From assembly GCF_001676785.2 (NCBI RefSeq), contig NZ_CP015910.2:1054001-1118000 (forward strand): a stretch of DNA of 64,000 nucleotides. Direction: 5' to 3'. The stretch comes from Brachyspira hyodysenteriae ATCC 27164. GTDB lineage: Bacteria; Spirochaetota; Brachyspiria; Brachyspirales; Brachyspiraceae. Each line of letters opens with the position of its first letter. The first letter of the stretch is position 1. The notes under the pieces were generated by a model. That model was not told the origin of the DNA and did not search any database. It was given only the letters and a program-made list of their open reading frames with translations. Shown in pieces: positions 7,700 through 17,236 of this stretch. The translations under genes were made by a program, and so were the position numbers.

Positions 7700-9040
7700 A
7701 TGACAAAAGATATGACTGTCGGAAGTCCATTTAAAACTATAATATATTTCTCTATACCAATGCTTATAGGAGGAATATTTCAGCAGTTTTACGGCGTTGC
7801 AGATACTATTATCATAGGAAAATTTGCAGGTTCCAGAGCTTTAGCTTCTATAGGGGCAACAACTTCAACTATGTTTTTCTTTTTATCATTTGCAGTAGGT
7901 TTTACTAATGCTTTTTCTATAGTTATGGGACAGTTCTTCGGTGCTAAAAATGATAATATGCTTAGAAGAACTTTTTTAAACTCTATTTATGTAACATTAG
8001 GAAGTTCTTTAATACTTTTGATATTCGGTTTATTTTTTTCAAAGCCTTTGATGATTCTTTTGAAGACTCCTGATGATATAATAGAAAATTCTATAATTTA
8101 TTTGAAAATATGTGTAGGCTTATCATTCGGACAGCTTTTTTATAATGGGGCAGCTAGTATATTAAGAGCATTGGGAGACAGTAAAACTCCTTTATATTTT
8201 TTGATACTTACAACTATACTTAATATTATATTGGATTTAATTTTTGTAGTTTTATTAAATATGAATGTTACCGGTGTCGCAATAGCCACTGTAATATCTC
8301 AAGTAATTTCAGCTTTTTTAAGCATACTCTATATTATAAAGAAATTTCCTATTTTGAAATTGAGTAAAAGTGATATGGTATTTGACTCTGATAATTTACT
8401 TATGATAATAAAAATAGGTGTTTCTATGAGTGTGCAGGCTATATTCTTATCAATAGGCGAGATGATTATAAGCGGTGTAGTTAATACTTTCGGTACTAAT
8501 GTTGTGGCATCATACACTACAGGAAACAGAATAAATCAATTTGCTTCTATGGCATTTTTTGTTATTTCTGAGGCTTTTGCCGTATACACAGCACAAAATT
8601 TCGGAGCTGGTAAGATTGATAGAATAAAAGAAGGTTTTAAAAGCATAATATTACTTTCTTTATCATTGAGTATATTGGCCGCTGCTATAATATTTTTATT
8701 TGGTGATCATTTGGTGAGAATATTCATATCAAGTAAAGATGAATATATAGATATAATATCAGAAATATGTAAGGGTTATTTGAGAATATCTTCTGTATTC
8801 TATCCATTTTTAGGTATAATAGTTTTATATAATAATTCTGTAAGAGCCATAGGAAAGGCATTGATTCCATTAATTTCTGGTATAACTGAACTTGTTATAA
8901 AGGTAGGAGGTTCTGTATTTTTATCTATACCTTTTGGATATATAGGAGTATGGTTTGCAAATCCTGTAGGCTGGGCTATAGGTATAATTCCAACATGTAT
9001 ATATTTTCATAAATATGCTTTCAAAATTAAAAATAATTGA
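7700..9040 (+). CDS. MATE-family efflux transporter
   Basis: Cation-coupled multidrug/metabolite exporter of the inner membrane. Seen: 446 residues with about twelve hydrophobic segments and the MATE features FSIPMLIGGIFQQFYGVADTIIIGKFAGSRALASIG at the N-terminus and FGTNVVASYTTGNRINQFASM at the start of the second half. Length is normal. It begins 15 bp after the DUF58 gene with AGGATTTATT before the ATG, so the two may be cotranscribed. Substrate unknown. Confidence 0.9.
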   Translation: MTKDMTVGSPFKTIIYFSIPMLIGGIFQQFYGVADTIIIGKFAGSRALASIGATTSTMFFFLSFAVGFTNAFSIVMGQFFGAKNDNMLRRTFLNSIYVTLGSSLILLIFGLFFSKPLMILLKTPDDIIENSIIYLKICVGLSFGQLFYNGAASILRALGDSKTPLYFLILTTILNIILDLIFVVLLNMNVTGVAIATVISQVISAFLSILYIIKKFPILKLSKSDMVFDSDNLLMIIKIGVSMSVQAIFLSIGEMIISGVVNTFGTNVVASYTTGNRINQFASMAFFVISEAFAVYTAQNFGAGKIDRIKEGFKSIILLSLSLSILAAAIIFLFGDHLVRIFISSKDEYIDIISEICKGYLRISSVFYPFLGIIVLYNNSVRAIGKALIPLISGITELVIKVGGSVFLSIPFGYIGVWFANPVGWAIGIIPTCIYFHKYAFKIKNN

Positions 9041-9145
9041 ATATTGTTAAGATGATTATAAAAAATGTTGTTTTTTCAGAAATTTATATATTTCATTGAT
9101 AATGTTATATTAGTTAGTATGTAAATTTTATTTTGTAGCTTTATT

Positions 9146-9174
9146 TTGACAAATTAAAATGTTTTTAGTATAAT
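9146..9174 (+). promoter_or_regulatory. promoter giving a leaderless Rpn mRNA
   Basis: TTGACA (9146-9151), 17-nt spacer, TATAAT (9169-9174). Only six bases separate the -10 box from the ATG at 9181, so transcription should begin at or next to the start codon. No Shine-Dalgarno is possible. Confidence 0.75.
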
Positions 9175-9180
9175 AAAAGT

Positions 9181-10110
9181 ATGAAAGAGATTAACAGACT
9201 TAATGATTTATTTGTACGATATCTAATAGGTAAACAAGGCGATGAGGATATATTAGAAAATATTGTTAACGCTGTTCTAAATGATGCTGGTTTTGAGTCT
9301 GTAAGTAATCTTGAAATTATAAATCCTTATAACTTACCTGAAAATGAAAATTTAAAAGAGTCTATTCTTGACGTTAAAGCAAAAACTAAAGATGGTAAGA
9401 AGATACTTATTGAAATACAATTAGTTGGAAATAACAATTTTATAAAAAGAATATTATACTACATAGCTAAAAATATAGCTTCTGAATTAAAAGAAAGTAA
9501 TTTATATATTAATATAAGTAAAATGATTAGTATTAGTTTCATAAATTTTAATTTAGATATAGGAAGTGAAACTGATATAAGAAAAGAACATAAATGTTTT
9601 ACATTTGCAGATATTTATAATCCTACTCTTAGATTGGACGATTTTCAGATACATTTTATAGAGATTAAAAGATTTGCAGAAATATTAAAAAATACTAGTA
9701 TAGATGACTATAATAAAAATAAACTTTTGTCTTGGATTGATTTTTTTACTACAAAAGATTTAGAAAAAGATATTGATAAACTTATAGGAGGTAATGATAT
9801 AATGCCTAAAGTTATAGATAAATATAAAAGATTTGTAGCTGATGATAAGGAGATGTCAGCCTATAATGAAAGAGATACTTTTCTTTATGGACAGGCTGCC
9901 ATGTTGCAATATGAAAGAGAAGCAGGAAAAAAAGAAGGTATAGAGATAGGATTTCAGAAAGGTATAGAACAAGGCATAGAACAAGGCATAGAACAAGGTG
10001 AAATAAACAGAGCAAAAATTATAGCATTGAATTTGAAAAATATGAATATGAATAATGAAGATATAAGCAGAATTACAGGTTTAACTATAGAAGAAATAAA
10101 TAAACTATAA
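9181..10110 (+). CDS. Rpn-family recombination-promoting nuclease (PD-(D/E)XK)
   Basis: Member of the Rpn/PDDEXK transposase-like nuclease family; E. coli Rpn proteins are DNA endonucleases that promote RecA-independent recombination. Seen: 309 residues, the active-site pattern SILDVKAKTKDGKKILIEIQLVG (D at about 64 and E-x-Q at about 77-79), the following FIKRILYYIAK helix, and a C-terminal helical tail with GIEQ repeated three times. The DNA of that tail is a near-perfect 12-bp tandem repeat (9961-9999), able to expand or contract in frame. A second member lies at 18552. The promoter leaves no 5' leader. No associated transposon ends seen. Confidence 0.85.
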   Translation: MKEINRLNDLFVRYLIGKQGDEDILENIVNAVLNDAGFESVSNLEIINPYNLPENENLKESILDVKAKTKDGKKILIEIQLVGNNNFIKRILYYIAKNIASELKESNLYINISKMISISFINFNLDIGSETDIRKEHKCFTFADIYNPTLRLDDFQIHFIEIKRFAEILKNTSIDDYNKNKLLSWIDFFTTKDLEKDIDKLIGGNDIMPKVIDKYKRFVADDKEMSAYNERDTFLYGQAAMLQYEREAGKKEGIEIGFQKGIEQGIEQGIEQGEINRAKIIALNLKNMNMNNEDISRITGLTIEEINKL

Positions 10111-10250
10111 TAAAAAATCTTATATAAGTATTTGGAAGTGTGTATATATTGTAAGTATAATATAACTGTTAGATCATGTTAATTATTTTAAATATAATAA
10201 TTAATTCTTAAATATACAAATTATAAAGATATAAAAATTAGGATAAATTT

Positions 10251-11063
10251 ATGAATTTAAATGATGTTAGTTATATTATAGATGATTATATAAAGATAAT
10301 GACTAAGAATAATAATATTGATTCTATAGTTTTGTCTGGTTCAAGAAGCAGTTTAATTAATGATGATATGTCTGATTATGATATTTATGTTTATTCTAAA
10401 GGATTAACAAAGAATAAAGAAGATATAGAATCAAGAAAAGAATTTGCTTTGAAGTATGCATCTTACTCTGAAATAGGAAATGATTATTTTGAATATGGTG
10501 ATGAGATTATACTTAAAGAAAGCGGTATATGTTTGGATTTTATGTATAGGGATTTATCTTGGATTGAAGGAGAGCTGGAATATGTATGGAGAGGATGCAA
10601 TTCAAAGATAGGCTATACTACTGCTTTTTTATACAATATTAAGAACTCTAATATACTTTATGATAAAGAAGGAAAATTTAAAAAATTTCAAGATGAATTA
10701 AATTTGGAATATCCTGAAAAATTAAAAAACAATATAATAGAAAAGAATTTTAATGTTATGTATGGTAAAAAAACAGCATCTTTCTATGAACAATTAGAGA
10801 AAGCAGTAAAAAGAGGTGATATTGTTAGTATTAATCATAGAATAACTGCTATATTATCATCGTATTTTGATATTTTATTTGCTTTGAATAAAGAGCTTCA
10901 TGTTGGAGAAAAGAAACTTGTGCAGTATGTATTAAAATTATGCAGTAAAATACCTGATAATTTTGAAAAAGATATAAAAAATGTTATATTTTATGAGCAG
11001 AATGATAAAAATATTTTAGAAAAAGTAAAAATTCTTATTGAAAATATTGAAAAAATTTTGTAA
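10251..11063 (+). CDS. nucleotidyltransferase-fold protein (DUF4037-like)
   Basis: The N-terminal third shows the minimal nucleotidyltransferase signature: SGSRSSLINDDMSDYDIYVY at about residues 28-47, i.e. GS followed by D-x-D. The rest is helical and resembles DUF4037-type proteins. Length 270. AGGATAAATTT precedes the ATG. No HEPN or antitoxin partner is adjacent, so a toxin-antitoxin role is not supported. The substrate (possibly a small molecule such as an aminoglycoside, or tRNA) cannot be told from sequence. Confidence 0.65.
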   Translation: MNLNDVSYIIDDYIKIMTKNNNIDSIVLSGSRSSLINDDMSDYDIYVYSKGLTKNKEDIESRKEFALKYASYSEIGNDYFEYGDEIILKESGICLDFMYRDLSWIEGELEYVWRGCNSKIGYTTAFLYNIKNSNILYDKEGKFKKFQDELNLEYPEKLKNNIIEKNFNVMYGKKTASFYEQLEKAVKRGDIVSINHRITAILSSYFDILFALNKELHVGEKKLVQYVLKLCSKIPDNFEKDIKNVIFYEQNDKNILEKVKILIENIEKIL

Positions 11064-11175
11064 ATTATTATTCATAAATTTCATTAATATATTATATCTT
11101 TTTTTTATTGTATTGAATATAATTTCATGATATAATATTGTGGTATTTTAATTTTGTATTTAATAGGAAAAATCA

Positions 11176-12195
11176 ATGGAGAATCTAGAGGAGCTTCATA
11201 GCTTTTTAAAAAACAGCATAGAAAATGCTAATACTCAGTCAGAAATAGATGATATAAGAATTCGTTATTTAGGAAGAAAGGGAAAGATTACAGAACTTTT
11301 GAAAAGTTTATCTTCTATAGATAATATTGAGGAGAAGAAAGAGTTCGGAAAAAAAATTAATGAGATAAAGAATTACTGTGAGAATGCCTTATCAGAAAAG
11401 AAAAACTCAATATCCGAACAAGAATTTTTATCTTCTTTAGAAAAAAACAAAATAGATATAACAATGCCTGGAAGAAGGCCTAAATCTGCATCAATTAATC
11501 TTCTTACTAGAGTAGAAGAGGAAATAGTTTCTATTTTAACAGAAATAGGTTTCAGAGTTGTGGAAGGTAATGAAATAGAAGATGATTTCCATAATTTTGA
11601 GGCATTAAATATACCTTATTATCACCCTTCAAGAGACAGTCATGATTCTTTCTTTATATCTAAGGAGCATGTACTTAGAACACATACATCAGGTATGCAG
11701 ATAAGAACTATGCTTGAAACTCCTCCGCCTATAGCTGTTGTTTCTCCTGGTAAATGTGCTAGAAGAGATGCTATAGATTCAAAACATTCTCCTGTATTCC
11801 ATCAAGTTGAAGGACTTATGGTTGATAAAGGAATAAGTTTTAATGATTTGAAAGGTATATTAGAATTATTCTGCAAAAGAATGTTTGGAGATAAGACACA
11901 GATAAGATTAAGACCTGATTTTTTCCCATTCGTAGAGCCTGGTGCTGATTTGAGTGCTACTTGTGTAATATGCGGCGGAAGCGGATGTAAAACTTGCGGA
12001 GGCGAAGGCTGGCTTGAGCTTATGGGAGCCGGTATGATTCACCCTAATGTATTTAAACATGTAGGATATGATATAACTAAATATACAGGTTTTGCCTTTG
12101 GAATGGGTATAGAACGTGTAGCTATGATTAAGTATGGTATTACTGATATAAGAATGTTCTATGAAAATGATATAGATTTCTTAAAGCAATGGTAA
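11176..12195 (+). CDS. pheS: phenylalanine--tRNA ligase alpha subunit
   Basis: Catalytic subunit of the alpha2-beta2 PheRS, charging tRNA-Phe. Seen: 339 residues; N-terminal coiled-coil tRNA-binding arm (residues 1-90), class II motif 2 around FHQVEGLMVD, motif 3 GFAFGMGIERVAMIKYGI at the C-terminus, and the Cys-rich CVICGGSGCKTCGGEGW insertion found in many bacterial PheS. pheT follows on the same strand after an unusually long, structured 172-bp gap. Cytoplasmic. Confidence 0.97.
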   Translation: MENLEELHSFLKNSIENANTQSEIDDIRIRYLGRKGKITELLKSLSSIDNIEEKKEFGKKINEIKNYCENALSEKKNSISEQEFLSSLEKNKIDITMPGRRPKSASINLLTRVEEEIVSILTEIGFRVVEGNEIEDDFHNFEALNIPYYHPSRDSHDSFFISKEHVLRTHTSGMQIRTMLETPPPIAVVSPGKCARRDAIDSKHSPVFHQVEGLMVDKGISFNDLKGILELFCKRMFGDKTQIRLRPDFFPFVEPGADLSATCVICGGSGCKTCGGEGWLELMGAGMIHPNVFKHVGYDITKYTGFAFGMGIERVAMIKYGITDIRMFYENDIDFLKQW

Positions 12196-12245
12196 AAGTA
12201 AGCCTAATAAGTAATATGTAATATATAGTGATAATAAAAAAATGA

Positions 12246-12309
12246 GCCTAGGCCAGCAAATAAAATTTATTTGCTTATTATAGGCAGTTAAGTAGGCACC
12301 CTTTAGGGT
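12246..12309 (+). other. structured pheS-pheT intercistronic element
   Basis: Less AT-rich than its surroundings. Contains a nested stem-loop: GCCTA (12246-12250)/TAGGC (12281-12285) enclosing a 9-bp palindrome (12256-12274), then a small ACCC-TTTA-GGGT hairpin (12298-12309). No U-run, so termination is unlikely. It may be an RNA control element or a dispersed intergenic repeat; the sequence alone does not decide. Confidence 0.4.
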
Positions 12310-12367
12310 TGGCGAGCATATAGATAATAAAATATTTTTATAAGTGAATTAAATTAAGGATATAATA

Positions 12368-14791
12368 ATGAGAGTTCCATTAAGTTGGCTAAAAGAATTT
12401 GTTAATTTAGACGGATTTAGTGTAGAGGAAATTGCCAAACAGATAACACTAGCAGGAAGTGAAATTTCATCAATAGAGACTACCGGAGGAGATATACCAG
12501 GAGTCATTATTGGTAAAATAATATCTGTTCATAAACACCCAGATGCAGATAAATTAAGTGTATGTAAGGTTGATGTTGGTGATGGAGATACACTCTCAAT
12601 AGTATGCGGCGCTCCTAATGTAAAAGAAGGCATATATGTACCTATAGCAATGATTGGTTCTAAACTTCCAAACGGATTAACAATAAAAAAAGCTTCTATA
12701 AGAGGTTTTGAAAGTAATGGTATGATATGTTCAAGAACTGAATTGGGCTATGAAGAAGCTGAAGGCGTTTACGGAATTTGGATATTAGATGAAGATATAG
12801 AAAAAGTACATGCAGATAAAGACAGTATATTAGGTAATTCTCTTTCAACTATAGTAGGAAGTACAGATCATATATTCAATGTTGAAATCACAGCAAACAG
12901 AGGAGATTTAGTAAGTATTATAGGTTTTGCCAGAGAATGTTCTTTGGTTTTAGAAAGAAGAGTAAGCATACCTTCTGTTAATACTTATGATGCTGCAGGC
13001 GGTAATATAGATATAACTGTTGAAAATCAGGAAAGCTGTTATAAATATGTAGGAAGGCTTATAAAAGATATAACTGTAGGACCTTCTCCTGATTGGATGC
13101 AGAAAAGATTAAAAATGTGCGGAATCAATCCTATAAATAATATAGTAGATGTTACAAACTATGTTATGCTTGAATATGGACAGCCTTTGCATGCTTATGA
13201 TTTCGATAAAATAAAAGATGGTAAAATAATAGTTAGAAATGCCAGAAGCGGAGAAAAAATTACTTTACTTGACGGCAGAGAAATAGATCTTACAGATGAT
13301 GTTTTAGTTATAGCAGACAGTGAAAAGCCTATAGGTGTTGCTGGAGTTATGGGCGGTGATTCTACTAAAATTGAAAATGAAACTAAAAATATTTTAATAG
13401 AAAGTGCTTATTTCGATCATATAGCTGTAAAAAAATCTACAATAGCAACTAATACAAAAACAGATGCTTCATACAGATTTGAAAGAGATATAGACCATAC
13501 TCTTACTCTTGCAGCTTTAAATAGAGTTGTTGATTTAATAGTTACATTAGATAATTCATGCAAAATAGCTTCAAGATCTAAAGAGGTTAATGTTAAACAG
13601 TTTGATGCTAATATAATAGTATTTGACTGCGGACTTGTAAAAAGATATTTAGGTCTTAATATGAATAAGATGGAAATATCTTCTATATTCAAAAGATACG
13701 GATTTAAAGCTGTAGCACTTGGAGAGAATAACCTAAAAGTAGAAATACCTTATTACAGACATGATTTATCTATAGCAGAGGATTTGATAGAGGAAATAGC
13801 TAGAGTTTACGGATATAATAATATAGATTCTAATGTACCTCATATCAAATGTAATCCTATAAATACAGACTATTCTGAAGTAAGCTTTGTTAAGCATAGA
13901 ATGGCTTCTTACGGACTTTATGAAACTAAACAGTATTCTATGGGAGACAGTAATGTATTTAAGTCTTTAGGAATAGAAGAAGAAAAACTTATAAAAGTAG
14001 TAAATCCATTAACTAATGATATGGATGTTTTAAGACCTACAACTTTAGCTTCTCTTCTTAATAGTGTAGCTTATAATCAGAATCATAGACATAAAAACGG
14101 TGCTTTATTTGAAGTTGGAAATATTTTCTATAAAGAAAATGATAACTTTGTAGAAGAAAAGCATTTATCTGCTGTTATGTTCGGACTTTATCAGGAAAAG
14201 TTATGGAATAAGGATGCTAGAGCTTATGACTTCTTTGATATGAGCGGAGTTATTGAAGAGCTTTTAATAAAAGATTTAAAATGTACTGATTATAATTTGA
14301 TACCTAAAGAACATAAATGGCTTATACCTACTATGTCTGGTGAGATTGTTATATTCGGGGAGAAAATAGGTATCATTGGAAGACTTCATCCTAAACTTCT
14401 TAAACTTTTTGATATAAGCGGTGAAGTTTATTTCTTGGATATTGATATTAGAAAGACTTTGAAATTAGTTAAAGAGAGAGTTAAAAAGCAGAAATTAAAA
14501 GATATAGGTAAATATCCTGCTGTATTTAGAGATTTAGCTTTGGTTTGCTCTAATAATATAGAGTTCAGCAAGGTTATTAAATCTATAAGTAAATTTAATA
14601 ATATCATACAGAATGTTAATGTAGTTGATAGATATGTAGGTGAACAGGTTGAAGATGGAAAACAATCAATAGCAATATCTATAACATATTATGATCCTAA
14701 TAAAACTTTAAGAGAAGAAGATATTAATAATGTGGAAAAATCTTTGCTTGAAATGCTTAAAACAAGATTTGATATAAATTTACGTGTTTAA
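12368..14791 (+). CDS. pheT: phenylalanine--tRNA ligase beta subunit
   Basis: Beta subunit of PheRS, carrying tRNA recognition and editing domains. Seen: 807 residues, normal length. N-terminal tRNA-binding (EMAP-like) domain with HPDADKLSVCKVDVGDG at about 58-74, B3/B4 editing region including YVMLEYGQPLHAYDFDKI, B5 domain, the class II-like core in the central third, and a C-terminal anticodon-binding FDX-ACB domain (KYPAVFRDLALVC). The ATG follows AAGGATATAAT. A phosphoribosyltransferase gene begins 26 bp downstream. Confidence 0.97.
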   Translation: MRVPLSWLKEFVNLDGFSVEEIAKQITLAGSEISSIETTGGDIPGVIIGKIISVHKHPDADKLSVCKVDVGDGDTLSIVCGAPNVKEGIYVPIAMIGSKLPNGLTIKKASIRGFESNGMICSRTELGYEEAEGVYGIWILDEDIEKVHADKDSILGNSLSTIVGSTDHIFNVEITANRGDLVSIIGFARECSLVLERRVSIPSVNTYDAAGGNIDITVENQESCYKYVGRLIKDITVGPSPDWMQKRLKMCGINPINNIVDVTNYVMLEYGQPLHAYDFDKIKDGKIIVRNARSGEKITLLDGREIDLTDDVLVIADSEKPIGVAGVMGGDSTKIENETKNILIESAYFDHIAVKKSTIATNTKTDASYRFERDIDHTLTLAALNRVVDLIVTLDNSCKIASRSKEVNVKQFDANIIVFDCGLVKRYLGLNMNKMEISSIFKRYGFKAVALGENNLKVEIPYYRHDLSIAEDLIEEIARVYGYNNIDSNVPHIKCNPINTDYSEVSFVKHRMASYGLYETKQYSMGDSNVFKSLGIEEEKLIKVVNPLTNDMDVLRPTTLASLLNSVAYNQNHRHKNGALFEVGNIFYKENDNFVEEKHLSAVMFGLYQEKLWNKDARAYDFFDMSGVIEELLIKDLKCTDYNLIPKEHKWLIPTMSGEIVIFGEKIGIIGRLHPKLLKLFDISGEVYFLDIDIRKTLKLVKERVKKQKLKDIGKYPAVFRDLALVCSNNIEFSKVIKSISKFNNIIQNVNVVDRYVGEQVEDGKQSIAISITYYDPNKTLREEDINNVEKSLLEMLKTRFDINLRV

Positions 14792-14817
14792 TTTATTAGT
14801 ATTAAAGAGGTTTTATA

Positions 14818-15216
14818 ATGGAATACGATATAATCACTTGGGAAAATATAGATGAAGCTATAGAAGTATTAGCAAAACAAATAGAAGATTCAAAGATTCA
14901 TTATGAGGTTATTTATGGATTGGCAAGAGGAGGATTAGTTCCTGCTGTTATGCTTTCTCATAGACTTAAAATTCCTATGGTATTAAATATGGAAGAAGTT
15001 TGGAGATTGAAAGTAAAGAATAAAGCTGCTTTGATTGTTGATGATATATCTGATACAGGAGAAACTCTAAAATATTTTGATGATCAGAAATTTGATATTG
15101 CTACTTTATTTGTAAGAGAGCATACAAGCAAAATAAAGCCTAGATATAGTTATAAAAATATTAATCATGATAATTGGCTTTTATTTCCTTGGGAGACTAA
15201 AGCTTCTAGTAAATAA
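14818..15216 (+). CDS. phosphoribosyltransferase-family protein
   Basis: Type I PRTase fold. Seen: 132 residues, the PRPP-binding loop ALIVDDISDTGETL at about residues 74-87 and the N-terminal YGLARGGLVPAVMLSHRL segment. It resembles the short purine/xanthine PRTase-like proteins; substrate not determinable. Ribosome site AAAGAGG. Placed 26 bp after pheT and followed by a terminator, so it is the last gene of the pheS-pheT unit. Confidence 0.85.
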   Translation: MEYDIITWENIDEAIEVLAKQIEDSKIHYEVIYGLARGGLVPAVMLSHRLKIPMVLNMEEVWRLKVKNKAALIVDDISDTGETLKYFDDQKFDIATLFVREHTSKIKPRYSYKNINHDNWLLFPWETKASSK

Positions 15217-15244
15217 TTGTAAGTATTTTACTTTAATAAATATA

Positions 15245-15291
15245 AAACAAACATTTTCTTATATTTTTATAGGATTATGTTTGTTTTTTTA
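15245..15291 (+). terminator. terminator after the phosphoribosyltransferase gene
   Basis: Inverted repeat AAACAAACAT (15245-15254)/ATGTTTGTTT (15277-15286) followed by T-rich sequence. The loop is long (22 nt). Confidence 0.55.
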
Positions 15292-15328
15292 TATTTAAAT
15301 ACAAAGTAATATATAGTATACTTTTGCT

Positions 15329-15357
15329 TTGACAAAGTTTTTTATTTTATGTATAAT
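15329..15357 (+). promoter_or_regulatory. consensus promoter of uvrC
   Basis: TTGACA (15329-15334), exactly 17 nt, TATAAT (15352-15357). The TTG of the -35 box opens a reading frame running into uvrC, but being promoter it cannot be the translational start. Confidence 0.85.
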
Positions 15358-15376
15358 TGATAAAAAGTTGATAATT

Positions 15377-17218
15377 ATGAATCAGGACGTTAAAAGTTAT
15401 ATACATGATAAATTAAAACGTATTCCGGATAAGTCCGGAGTATATTTTATGAAGGATTCCAAATCCGAAATAATTTATATAGGTAAGGCAAAATCTCTAA
15501 AGAAAAGAGTATCATCATATTTTAATAATTCAAATAAAGATGCTAAGACAACAGCATTAGTTGAGCATATAAGAGATATTGAATATATACTTACAGAAAA
15601 TGAAGTTGAGGCTTTGATATTAGAAGCTGAGATGATAAGAAAGCATAAGCCTCATTATAATATACTTCTTAAAGATCAGAAATCATTTCCATTTATAGCA
15701 ATTACAAATGAGCATTTTCCAAGAGTTATAAAGGCTAGAAATGTAATAGATAAAGATAATGCCAGAAAATATAAAAAGTATTACGGACCTTATGTCGCTG
15801 CGGAAAGGGCGGATAATATAGTAAAGTTTATAATTGATAATTTCAAATTAAGAAGATGTAAATATGATTTTCCGCTTAAAAGAGCTATAAGACCATGCCT
15901 TTATCATCATATAGGAAAATGTACAGCTCCTTGTGCCGATTTAATCACTGAAGAAGAGTATGATAAAACTATAGATGATGCTGTAATGGTGCTTGAGGGC
16001 AATGTTGATGAATTGGTGGCTAGATTAAAACAGGAAATGTTTGTTCATGCTGAAAAGCTGGAGTTTGAAGCGGCTAAAGATTTGAGAGATAAAATTGATT
16101 TGCTTAAATATATAACAGTAGAGCAGAGTATTTATATTCCAGAAAGCGATGATATTGATATAATAGGAGCTTATGGAGAGAATGGCAATTATACTATAGT
16201 AATTTTATCGGTTAAAGGAGGCAAACTTGCAGACAGAAAAACTTTCAGTATGCAGTCTCCTAATGATGAAGATTATTATAATGAAAATGGTATGTCAAAA
16301 TATTCTGAAATACTATCTGCATTCTTTACTCAATATTATACTCATGCCAATTTGATACCGGCTTCTATATCTACAGATTTTCCTCTTAATGATGTTGATA
16401 TAATAAAGGATTATTTAAAGCAGGTTTCAGGAAGAGATGTTGATATAAAATTAGATAAAAGCAGAAAAGGTTTAATGGCAATAGCAAATGAAAATGCCAA
16501 ACATTTATTCAAAGAAAAAGCATTGATAAGAGAAGTACCTTTAGGAATAACAAGACTTCAGGAAATATTCAAATTGAAAAAAGCTCCTAGCATAATAGAG
16601 TCTTTCGATATAGCACATATTCAGGGAAGCTATACTATGGCTGGAATGGTGAGATTTGTTAATGGAGTTTCTGACAATAAGAATTATAGAATATTCAATA
16701 TGAAAACAGTTACAGGAATAGATGACTTCGCTTCAATAAAAGAGGCAGTTTACAGAAGATACAAAAGATTAAGAGATGAGAACCTTACTTTCCCAGACTT
16801 AATACTTATAGACGGAGGTAAAGGACAGCTTAATTCAGCTATAGAGGCATTGAAGGAACTTGATATAAAAGGTCAGCCTATAATGGCATTAGCTAAAAAG
16901 TTTGAGGAGATATATTTGCCAAATAGAAATGAACCTGTACAGCTTAGCGATAATGAGCCTGCAAGATTATTTTTACAGAAGGTAAGAGATGAAACTCACA
17001 GATGGGTTAACAGCAGTCATGGTAAGAAAAGAAGCAGAGAGATGGTCAGAAGCGAACTTGAAAGCATAGAGGGAATAGGTAAGAAAACTATAGAGAAATT
17101 ATATTCTCATTTTATAAATATAGACAATATAAAAAATGCATCATTTGAAAGCATTAGAAATATACCTGGAATAAGCTATAAAGCAGCAAATAATATATAT
17201 GATCATTTTCATAAATGA
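15377..17218 (+). CDS. uvrC: excinuclease ABC subunit C
   Basis: Nuclease of nucleotide-excision repair that cuts both sides of the lesion after UvrA/UvrB loading. Seen: about 613 residues. N-terminal GIY-YIG domain (SGVYFMKD...EIIYIGKAKSLKKRV), UVR motif (LEFEAAKDLRDKIDLL near residue 220), central UvrC/RNase H-like endonuclease domain (DGGKGQLNSA), and a C-terminal helix-hairpin-helix pair (IEGIGKKTIEKLYSHF, IPGISYKAANNIY). The ATG at 15377 is chosen because an upstream in-frame TTG lies within the -35 box. Only about 14 nt of leader and no good Shine-Dalgarno are present. Confidence 0.95.
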   Translation: MNQDVKSYIHDKLKRIPDKSGVYFMKDSKSEIIYIGKAKSLKKRVSSYFNNSNKDAKTTALVEHIRDIEYILTENEVEALILEAEMIRKHKPHYNILLKDQKSFPFIAITNEHFPRVIKARNVIDKDNARKYKKYYGPYVAAERADNIVKFIIDNFKLRRCKYDFPLKRAIRPCLYHHIGKCTAPCADLITEEEYDKTIDDAVMVLEGNVDELVARLKQEMFVHAEKLEFEAAKDLRDKIDLLKYITVEQSIYIPESDDIDIIGAYGENGNYTIVILSVKGGKLADRKTFSMQSPNDEDYYNENGMSKYSEILSAFFTQYYTHANLIPASISTDFPLNDVDIIKDYLKQVSGRDVDIKLDKSRKGLMAIANENAKHLFKEKALIREVPLGITRLQEIFKLKKAPSIIESFDIAHIQGSYTMAGMVRFVNGVSDNKNYRIFNMKTVTGIDDFASIKEAVYRRYKRLRDENLTFPDLILIDGGKGQLNSAIEALKELDIKGQPIMALAKKFEEIYLPNRNEPVQLSDNEPARLFLQKVRDETHRWVNSSHGKKRSREMVRSELESIEGIGKKTIEKLYSHFINIDNIKNASFESIRNIPGISYKAANNIYDHFHK

Positions 17219-17236
17219 GTTATTTATTATAAAAAA

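Noticed and set aside
12246-12315. T-box leader or attenuator before pheT
   Set aside because: The T-box consensus and specifier loop are absent and there is no terminator stem with U-run.
15329-15376. N-terminal extension of UvrC from the TTG at 15329
   Set aside because: That TTG is the first codon of the -35 box of a consensus promoter and the extension has no similarity to UvrC.
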